Below the pieces are notes generated by a model, which was not told the origin of the DNA, did not search any database, and worked only from the letters and a program-made list of their open reading frames with translations. From positions 1 to 64,000 of the forward strand of contig NZ_VFUZ01000013.1 in assembly GCF_006658505.1 (NCBI RefSeq): a DNA stretch of 64,000 bases, given 5' to 3'. The first letter of the stretch is position 1. Every line of letters begins with the position of its first letter. Positions 58,259 through 64,000 of the stretch are shown piece after piece. Both the position numbers and the translations under genes were made by a program. The stretch is from Mesorhizobium sp. B2-4-15 (GTDB lineage: Bacteria; Pseudomonadota; Alphaproteobacteria; Rhizobiales; Rhizobiaceae).

Positions 58259-58948
58259 ATGAGATTGGGCGTTTCTCCTGACACCTTCCCGCCACGCGGC
58301 CACGAGGCCAAGCGGCTGTCGATCGTCGAAGCCGCGGCCGGCGTGTTTTGCCGGGAAGGCTTCGCCGGCGCCAATATCGACCTGATCGCCGCCGAGGCAG
58401 GCGTGTCGCGCCAGACCGTCTACAACCACCATGGCGACAAGGAAAAGCTCTTCATGGCCGTGGTGCGCGACCTCACCGAGCGCTGCAACGCGGGCATCTT
58501 CGCCACCATCGCCACCTTTCCCGACCAGCCCGGAGATCTCGAAGCGGACCTGATCGGCTTTGCGGTCCGTTTGAACCAGAACTGCATCTGCAATCGCGAC
58601 GGAAAATTCCTGCGCAAGCTGATCCAGACCGAAGGCGAGCGCTATCCCGAACTGTTTGCCGAGTGGCGCGAACAGGGTCCGGGCAGGACATGGCCGGCCA
58701 TCGCCGCACGCTTCGCTCGTCTCGCCTATGGCGGCTATTTGACGATCGACGACCCCGACGTCGCGGCGCGCCAGTTCCTCGGCCTGGTCAATGCCGAACT
58801 GCAGACCACCTTCATGCTCGGCGGCACGCCGCGCGAGGACGAGGTGGTGCAATCGGCGACAAATGGCGTGCGCACTTTCCTGCGTGCTTTCGGCAAGCGC
58901 CCTTCCTCAAGCAGCGTCAAAAAGCAAAGCGCGCTGGCTAACGCATAA
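58259..58948 (+). CDS. TetR family regulator of the adjacent exporter
   Basis: The 229-residue protein has the TetR helix-turn-helix RLSIVEAAAGVFCREGFAGANIDLIAAEAGVSRQTVYNHHGDKEKLFMAVV (about 19-68) and a C-terminal AefR-like domain (FLRKLIQTEGERYPELFAEWREQGPGR, GYLTIDDPDVAARQFLGLVNAEL). ATG 58259 gives a normal N-terminal arm. It is divergent from the Bcr/CflA exporter and probably represses it and itself through TTAGACA-N4-TGTCCAA. Confidence 0.93.
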   Translation: MRLGVSPDTFPPRGHEAKRLSIVEAAAGVFCREGFAGANIDLIAAEAGVSRQTVYNHHGDKEKLFMAVVRDLTERCNAGIFATIATFPDQPGDLEADLIGFAVRLNQNCICNRDGKFLRKLIQTEGERYPELFAEWREQGPGRTWPAIAARFARLAYGGYLTIDDPDVAARQFLGLVNAELQTTFMLGGTPREDEVVQSATNGVRTFLRAFGKRPSSSSVKKQSALANA

Positions 58949-59094
58949 CATTTGCGATTGATGCAAGCCGGCTTCGCCGATCAAATCGTTGCCAATAGTC
59001 CTCGCTTCGACGCGGCCGCGGTCTATATGCGGTTTACGCCGCGCTCAAGCTTGATTACAGCTATACGGACGATTCAACGGAACCCGACCACCAC

Positions 59095-59631
59095 ATGGCC
59101 GACGACCACATCCGCTACGACATTCTGGCCCAGGAGGCGTTGCGCGGCGTCATGCGCAAGGTCCTGGCCGAAGTCGCGCGCACCGGCCTCCCCGGCAATC
59201 ACCACTTCTTCATCACCTTCCTGACCGGCGCGCCCGGCGTGCGCGTATCGTCGCGCCTGCGCGAGCGCTATCCCGAGCAGATGACCATCGTCATCCAGTT
59301 CCAGTACTGGGACCTGAAGGTGACCGACACCGGCTTCGAGGTCGGCCTGTCGTTTTCCGACGTGCCGGAGAAGCTCGAGATCCCGTTCTCGGCCGTGCGC
59401 GGCTTCTATGACCCATCGGTCAATTTCGAGCTCGAATTCGACGTCAAGACCGACGCGCAGGCCGACGAGGAGCCGGCCCAGCCTGCCCCCGAACCGCTGA
59501 CCATCGTCACGGAGAAGAAGCCGAAAGCCGAGAAGAAGGCCCCGGCCGAACCGGAGAAGAAACCCGCCGCGGCTGACGCCGGCACCAAGGGCGCCGAAGT
59601 GGTTTCGCTCGACGCCTTCCGCAAGAAATAG
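59095..59631 (+). CDS. sspB: SspB-type ClpXP adaptor protein
   Basis: The 178-residue protein is the alphaproteobacterial SspB: MADDHIRYDILAQEALRGVMRKVLAEV at the start, HHFFITFLTGAPGVRVSSRLRERYPEQMTIVIQFQYWDLKV and FSDVPEKLEIPFSAVRGFYDPSVNF in the ssrA-binding core, then a Pro/Ala/Lys-rich linker and a short C-terminal ClpX-binding end (EVVSLDAFRKK). It delivers ssrA-tagged proteins to ClpXP, and the tmRNA gene that makes the tag is 3 kb away. Confidence 0.94.
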   Translation: MADDHIRYDILAQEALRGVMRKVLAEVARTGLPGNHHFFITFLTGAPGVRVSSRLRERYPEQMTIVIQFQYWDLKVTDTGFEVGLSFSDVPEKLEIPFSAVRGFYDPSVNFELEFDVKTDAQADEEPAQPAPEPLTIVTEKKPKAEKKAPAEPEKKPAAADAGTKGAEVVSLDAFRKK

Positions 59632-59648
59632 TCTCGCGGGCCGCCGCC

Positions 59649-59843
59649 ATGGCCGACATCGTCAATCTCCGCCAGGCTCGCAAGCAGAAGACGCGGGAAG
59701 ACAAGGCGCGCGTCGCCGAACAGAACCGGGCGCTGCACGGCCGGTCCAAGGCGGACAGGCAGCGCGACCGGCTGACTGCCGACAAGGCCGAGAAATTTAT
59801 CGCCGGCCATCGCCTCGACCCCTCCGGCAAGGACGAACAATGA
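59649..59843 (+). CDS. DUF4169 small protein
   Basis: The 64-residue basic protein MADIVNLRQARKQKTREDKARVAEQNRALHGRSKADRQRDRLTADKA matches DUF4169, a highly charged helical family of unknown function in Rhizobiales. It lies 17 bases after sspB and just before the ribbon-helix-helix gene. Confidence 0.87.
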   Translation: MADIVNLRQARKQKTREDKARVAEQNRALHGRSKADRQRDRLTADKAEKFIAGHRLDPSGKDEQ

Positions 59844-59853
59844 GCCTTTGGCC

Positions 59854-60078
59854 GTGAGCGTCGTCGAAAAGCGTTCGGTGACCATTCGCGGCCACCGCAC
59901 CAGCTATTCCCTCGAAAAACCCTTCTATGACGATCTCGTCGCCATTGCCGCGGAGAGAAAGCTGACACTCGCCGCGCTTGTCGCCGAAGTCGATGAGACC
60001 CGGCCTCGCGACACCAACCTGTCCTCGGCGCTCAGGCTCCATGTACTGGAGTGGGCCAAGCGCGGAATGAACGCGTAG
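59854..60078 (+). CDS. Ribbon-helix-helix domain protein
   Basis: The 74-residue protein (SVVEKRSVTIRGHRTSYSLEKPFYDDLVAIAAERKLTLAALVAEVD) matches the RHH_4 family found beside DUF4169 and sspB in alphaproteobacteria. It could bind DNA as a dimer, but no target is known. The start is uncertain: GTG at 59854 is preferred, and TTG at 59848 is possible; there is no ATG. It converges with the ClC gene, one base away. Confidence 0.82.
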   Translation: MSVVEKRSVTIRGHRTSYSLEKPFYDDLVAIAAERKLTLAALVAEVDETRPRDTNLSSALRLHVLEWAKRGMNA

Positions 60079-60079
60079 A

Positions 60080-61882
60080 CTAGACGCTCTCGGCCGCGTC
60101 CGCCTTTTTCCCACGGCGGGTGCCGAAGCCGAGCAAGGTCGAGCGGTCGTGCTCTTCGGCCTGTTTCCTCGACCGTACGCGCATCAGGTCCTTCCAGCCG
60201 ACATAGCCGACCAGTTGCAGGCTTTCGGGGTTGACCACGGGCAGATGGGACACGTTGGCCATCAGCAGCTTGTCCGACAGGCCTTCCAGATATTCGTCGG
60301 GGTAGGCGAGCGTCACCTTGCTTCCGGCAAGCAAGTCGCCGAGCGTCGTCGTCCTGTGCTTCCCGGCACGGCGCCAGCGCAGAATTGCCGGCGGATCGAT
60401 GAGACCGAGCACCTGCCTGTTCTCATCGACCACAGGAAAGCTCGGATGCCGCGTTTCCGGTGCGGTCAGGAAAGCCGCCGCGCCATGCAGCGTCATGGTC
60501 GCCGGCACGCTCTCGACCTGCGAGGTCATCACCTCGCGCACCCTGGTCAGCGCGAAGGGATCGACTCGATATTCACGAACCAGATGATGTCCTCTTCTGG
60601 CGATCTTCTCGGTCAGGATCGAACGTTTCATCAGCAGCACCGTCACGGCGTGCGCCGCCGCACAGGCCGTGATCAGCGGCACCAGCACATGCGTGTTGCC
60701 GGTCAACTCGACGGCGAAGAACGTCGCCGTCAGCGGCGCGCGCATCGTGCCGCCCATCGTGGCGGCCATGGCCAGCAGCGCCCAGAAACCCGGATCCGCT
60801 TGAGGCAGAATTCCGGCAAGCACCGCTCCCATCGCCCCGCCCATGATCAGAAGCGGCGCGAGCACGCCTCCGGATGTTCCCGAACCGAGCGCCACCGACC
60901 AGATGATGGCCTTGACCACGAGCAGGAGCAGTGCCGCGGTGGCGAGCGTGCGGCCATCGAGCATGTCGGCGATATTGTCGTAGCCGACACCGAGCGCCTG
61001 CGGCTCGATCAGGCCACCGATGCCGACCACCAGGCCGCCGAGCATCGGCCACCACATCCAGTGGATGGGCAGTTTCTGGAAGCCGTCCTCGCAGGCATAG
61101 ACCATCTGCGTCAAAAGCCCCGACAGCAGGCCGGCGCAGATGCCGACCAGAACCCAGCCGCCAAGGCCAAGGAACGAGACCGCCATGCCGCCCTGGAACG
61201 GGAAGATCGGCCCAGGCAGATGCAGCAGAGTGCGCTCGACCTCGGCGATGATCGCGGCAACCGCAACGGGAATGAAGCTGCGAGGCGTCCATTCGAACAG
61301 AAGCAGTTCCACCGCGAGCATGATCGCGGCGATCGGCGTGCCGAACACGGTGGTCATGCCCGCCGCCGCCCCGGCCACCAGCAACGTCTTGCGCTCATTG
61401 TCGCTGACCGGCAGCATCTGCGCGATCAATGAACCGATGGCGCCGCCGGTCATGATGATCGGCCCCTCGGCACCGAACGGGCCGCCGGAGCCGATCGAGA
61501 TCGCCGACGACAGCGGCTTCAGGATCGCCACCTTGGCATCGAGCCTTGAACGTCCGAGCAGGATCGCCTCGATGGCCTCGGGAATGCCATGGCCGCGGAT
61601 CTTCTCGCTGCCATAACGCGCCATCAGGCCGATGATCAGCGCACCGATGACCGGGACGATGACGGCGGCAAGCCCAAGCGGCGTGTCGTGCAGCTTCAGC
61701 TCGGCGAGCGAGAACTGGCCGAAATAGGCTATGTTGGTGGCGAGCCGGATCAGCTTCAACAGCACGATGCCGGCAAACAGCCCCGCCGTGGCGACCACAA
61801 CGGCAATTGCCGCGATGAACAGAACCCGTGCATCGGTGGTGAAATCCCTGAGATGACCGGGGTTGGGTTGATGGGTCTTCAT
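60080..61882 (-). CDS. ClC family chloride channel/transporter with CBS domains
   Basis: The 600-residue protein has the ClC core of about 450 residues: SSAISIGSGGPFGAEGPIIMTGGAIGS (with gating Glu in GAEGP), VFGTPIAAIMLAVELLLFEW and GSGTSGGVLAPLLIMGGAMGA (GxFxP-like). Two C-terminal CBS repeats (about 465-585) may sense nucleotides. It is probably an anion/proton exchanger or channel; the ion is not decided by the motifs. It is divergent from a MarR gene. Confidence 0.94.
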   Translation of the reverse strand: MKTHQPNPGHLRDFTTDARVLFIAAIAVVVATAGLFAGIVLLKLIRLATNIAYFGQFSLAELKLHDTPLGLAAVIVPVIGALIIGLMARYGSEKIRGHGIPEAIEAILLGRSRLDAKVAILKPLSSAISIGSGGPFGAEGPIIMTGGAIGSLIAQMLPVSDNERKTLLVAGAAAGMTTVFGTPIAAIMLAVELLLFEWTPRSFIPVAVAAIIAEVERTLLHLPGPIFPFQGGMAVSFLGLGGWVLVGICAGLLSGLLTQMVYACEDGFQKLPIHWMWWPMLGGLVVGIGGLIEPQALGVGYDNIADMLDGRTLATAALLLLVVKAIIWSVALGSGTSGGVLAPLLIMGGAMGAVLAGILPQADPGFWALLAMAATMGGTMRAPLTATFFAVELTGNTHVLVPLITACAAAHAVTVLLMKRSILTEKIARRGHHLVREYRVDPFALTRVREVMTSQVESVPATMTLHGAAAFLTAPETRHPSFPVVDENRQVLGLIDPPAILRWRRAGKHRTTTLGDLLAGSKVTLAYPDEYLEGLSDKLLMANVSHLPVVNPESLQLVGYVGWKDLMRVRSRKQAEEHDRSTLLGFGTRRGKKADAAESV

Positions 61883-61964
61883 CGTGGTTTGCTTCCTGGC
61901 GGCGGCCCGTGTCTGGGATATGCGGCACGGTCGAAACGGTCGGCCGGATTGTCGGCTGGCTATC

Positions 61965-61979
61965 TATCGTAACACGATA
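61965..61979. promoter_or_regulatory. Candidate MarR operator
   Basis: TATCGT-AAC-ACGATA is a perfect inverted repeat in the 156-bp space between the divergent ClC and MarR genes, followed by an AT-rich TATAATTATT that could contain a -10 element. Confidence 0.7.
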
Positions 61980-62038
61980 TAATTATTCAAGCCGGTTTCG
62001 CAGGAAATCCGTTTGAGCTTTCGCCGGAAAGCGAACAA

Positions 62039-62476
62039 ATGTCTGGCATGACGCAGCCCGCAAAACCTCGCCCCGCCATCAAACAGGCCGACTACCAGCG
62101 GCTGTCCGAGTTTCGCTATCTGATCCGCCGCTTTCTCGAATTCAGCCAGTTGCAGGCGGAAGACGCCGGCCTGACACCGCGCCAGCATCAGGCACTGCTG
62201 GCGATCAAGGGGTATCCGGGCGGCGGACCGGTGACGGTCGGCGACCTGGCGGAGCGCCTGCGCATCCGCCACCACAGCGCCGTCGAACTGGTCAACCGTC
62301 TTAGCGAGGCGGGACTGGTCGTGCGGGATCAGGACAAGGACGACCATCGCCGTGTGCTGCTGCGGCTGACGGAGCGCGCCGACGATTGCCTGGCCGAGCT
62401 GTCGGCGGCGCATCTCGACGAGCTCTCGCGCATCGAACCCATGCTGAGGCGCCTGCTCGATCGGGACCGCGAGTGA
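62039..62476 (+). CDS. MarR family transcriptional regulator
   Basis: The 145-residue protein is a winged-helix MarR: FLEFSQLQAEDAGLTPRQHQALLAIKGYPGGGPVTVGDLAERLRIRHHSAVELVNRLSEAGLVVRDQDKDDHRRVLLRLTERA. The DxRR wing motif (DDHRR) is intact. It is divergent from the ClC gene and has a perfect palindrome between the two, so it probably controls both. The ligand is unknown. Confidence 0.93.
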   Translation: MSGMTQPAKPRPAIKQADYQRLSEFRYLIRRFLEFSQLQAEDAGLTPRQHQALLAIKGYPGGGPVTVGDLAERLRIRHHSAVELVNRLSEAGLVVRDQDKDDHRRVLLRLTERADDCLAELSAAHLDELSRIEPMLRRLLDRDRE

Positions 62477-62638
62477 CGTCTCGGGTCTTAGGTGGAACGA
62501 TACTGATTATTTCCCGGCACCCGAATCCCTTGGCTTCGCCGCAGCGTGTTGGACGCAGGACAGCCAAAGCAGCCGATGCCGTGAAATCAACGGCTGTCCC
62601 CGTTGTTGCCAGCGGCGTTATCTCGGTGCATGGCAAGA

Positions 62639-63238
62639 TCAGGCCAGCTTGATCAGATCCTGAGCCACCAGCGTGCCGCCAAACTGCTGCAGATGACTGG
62701 CCTGCCGTAGCGTGCCGAGGTCAAGCGCCGCATAGCCGAGTCGCTCGATCAGAGCGGCAACCTGGGACCTCGCGCTGCCGTCATCACCGGACAACACCAC
62801 AACGCGCCGTCCGCCCGCCTGCGCTGGCGGCGCTTCCAGCTTTGCCGCCGGGACCGTATTGAAGGCCTTCACGACACGGGCGCCAGGAAAAGCCTCCGCG
62901 ACGATTTCGGTTGAGAGGCGGCCGCCCAGATCGGCGGGCTTGAACGCTGGAAAGTCGACCGCGTTGCTCGCGTCGATCACCAAGCGGTTGTTCCAATCCG
63001 CACCCGCGCTCCCGGCGAACGCCTGAATGGCACCAAAGGGAATCGCCAGGATCACCACATCGGCGTGGACCACGTCACCAGTGGTGGCAGGCTTGATGTT
63101 GGGACCGAGTGCGCGTGCCATGTCGGTGAGCGACGACGGTCCTCGGCTGTTGGCCACCATCACATCGATGCCTTGGCGCGCGAACTGCGTGGCGATGGCA
63201 TGGCCGATGGCGCCAGATCCGATTATCGCATAGGTCAT
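62639..63238 (-). CDS. F420-dependent NADP reductase-like Rossmann protein
   Basis: The 199-residue protein starts MTYAIIGSGAIGHAIATQFARQGIDVMVANSRGP, an NADP-binding Rossmann motif, and continues ADVVILAIPFGAIQAF, VIDASNAVDFP and VVKAFNTVPAAKL, typical of the NADP oxidoreductase, coenzyme F420-dependent family (also found in bacteria lacking F420). The reaction is unknown. It is divergent from a decayed LysR gene, the remains of its probable regulator. Confidence 0.87.
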   Translation of the reverse strand: MTYAIIGSGAIGHAIATQFARQGIDVMVANSRGPSSLTDMARALGPNIKPATTGDVVHADVVILAIPFGAIQAFAGSAGADWNNRLVIDASNAVDFPAFKPADLGGRLSTEIVAEAFPGARVVKAFNTVPAAKLEAPPAQAGGRRVVVLSGDDGSARSQVAALIERLGYAALDLGTLRQASHLQQFGGTLVAQDLIKLA

Positions 63239-63346
63239 TTGCCAGGTCCTCTAAAGTCGGTGGGGTCGTCTGTTGCGAATGGTAGCGCCCCTGACCCAGG
63301 GTACGAAACTCGTAAAATTTCGAGTCTTCCATTCGAGGAAATCGGC

Positions 63347-63580
63347 ATGTCTGATCCCGGCACGCCAACGTTTGATCAATCGCGAGTGTTTCTGACCGTG
63401 ATCGACGTCGGAAGTTTCGCGGGCGCGGCGCGCCAGCTCAACCGAGCCACTTCGGTTGTCAGCTACACGATCACCAATCTGGAAGCGTAGCTTGGCGTCA
63501 CGCTTTTCGAACGAGATTCCACCCGCCGGCCCGGCTCACTGACGACGGGGAAGCGCCGCTTTCGTAAGCGCGCAATGTCG
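63347..63580 (+). pseudogene. Decayed LysR family regulator
   Basis: The frame encodes SRVFLTVIDVGSFAGAARQLNRATSVVSYTITNLEA, a LysR helix-turn-helix, then hits TAG at 63488-63490 where a Gln codon is expected, and continues LGVTLFERDSTRRP. After that the homologous LTDDGEAPL lies in another frame. The effector domain is missing. It is a pseudogene with a nonsense mutation, a frameshift and a truncation. An inverted repeat ACTCG-N8-CGAGT (63308-63325) lies before it. Confidence 0.8.
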
Positions 63581-63630
63581 CCCGAGCAGCAGACGTCGAA
63601 TTGAGCAAATGAACCGGGAATAGCGAGCGA

Positions 63631-63690
63631 ATGCATGTCACCCAAAAGTGAGTTCGGTTTTGGCAACACGACATGCATAAGACAAAGACC
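63631..63690. repeat. Dispersed rhizobial palindrome
   Basis: ATGCATGTC (63631-63639) and GACATGCAT (63670-63678) enclose CCAAAA/TTTTGG, with the tail AAGACAAAGACC. It resembles a very common dispersed palindrome in rhizobial genomes, from memory. The rest of 63690-63985 shows no supported gene. Confidence 0.72.
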
Positions 63691-63988
63691 TGAGACGGGT
63701 CGCCTGAATCCGTTGAGACGCGACGCGCTTGGATCGCTGGTGACTCCAGTCGGCGCATAGCGCCGGCCTCGCCGCAAGACAGTCAATTTGGTTCGATGAT
63801 CCACACGCCTCGTAACGGCTTGTCGATCGCATCGAACGTCACGCTCGACCGTATCTGACTGTTCGCCTGATGCAACTGCGGTCAAATCTGATCCCGTACG
63901 AACCAGATATTCGATCACTTGAATTGAAGATTGAATCACCATGCGGATGGGCGCAGGCCCGTCCGCGAAAACATCAAAAGGAAATTAC

Positions 63989-64000
63989 ATGGCCGCTGCA
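63989..64000 (+). CDS. Start of a gene cut by the window end
   Basis: AAAAGGAAA precedes ATG at 63989 with suitable spacing, and four codons (Met-Ala-Ala-Ala) follow before the window ends. The product cannot be identified. Confidence 0.4.

Noticed and set aside
63463..63942. 159-codon minus-strand open frame at the right end
   Set aside because: Composition is unlike the neighbouring genes, it crosses the LysR pseudogene and the dispersed palindrome, and no domain is recognisable.

Overview
The window is a stretch of a high-GC alphaproteobacterial chromosome, most likely Mesorhizobium or a close relative in the Rhizobiales. Three things point there: a circularly permuted two-piece tmRNA gene encoding the tag ANDNYAEARLAA, several dispersed intergenic palindromes of the kind that litter rhizobial genomes, and the order DUF4424-folA-hflK-hflC-DUF2065-degP. 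No intact insertion sequence, prophage or CRISPR array is visible. Genes are dense on both strands. Names are assigned from motifs and remembered family sequences; no database search was run.

Layout. 0-1.2 kb: remnant of a large serine recombinase beside a tRNA-Lys gene (old island edge). 1.3-8.2 kb: PhzF-like protein, a MacAB-type export operon, Nudix and endonuclease/phosphatase genes, BA14K protein. 8.3-13.5 kb: ilvC with a co-directional TetR gene, DUF1772 protein, a monooxygenase remnant, a divergent HxlR/QorB pair and an SDR reductase. 13.6-20.2 kb: two tandem kup potassium transporters sharing a gene-conversion tract, pdxJ, a STAS-like protein and a RecD-like helicase. 20.3-27.4 kb: cobalt-type nitrile hydratase operon, RND efflux pump, LysE exporter. 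27.4-30.1 kb: ilvIH with a leader-peptide attenuator. 30.2-34.3 kb: a sigma-54 activator preceded by four 23-bp repeats, then a flavin monooxygenase with a well-matched -24/-12 promoter. 34.3-37.0 kb: a two-gene organophosphonate oxygenase cassette (TmpA/TmpB-like) with a divergent LysR gene. 37.0-44.0 kb: acetyltransferases, XRE-cupin regulator, HerA-like ATPase, diguanylate cyclase, miaA, serB. 44.0-49.7 kb: the degP/hflKC/folA cluster. 49.8-54.9 kb: cobF, molybdate uptake genes with a ModE-like site, thyA. 55.0-63.2 kb: palindromic repeat, DUF2853, tmRNA, MFS exporter with TetR, sspB group, ClC channel with MarR, an F420-reductase-like protein. 63.3-64 kb: decayed LysR gene, a dispersed palindrome and the start of a cut-off gene.

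How it fits together. Branched-chain amino-acid synthesis appears twice (ilvC and ilvIH) with two apparent controls: a TetR regulator and a transcriptional attenuator. One-carbon and nucleotide genes (folA, thyA) flank a molybdate block (modABC, ModE-like regulator, molbindin, cobF). Several regulator-target pairs are divergent and carry a clear palindrome between them, so the window is rich in testable operators. The least ordinary unit is the sigma-54 activator, repeat array and flavin monooxygenase at 30.2-34.3 kb, whose substrate cannot be read from sequence.
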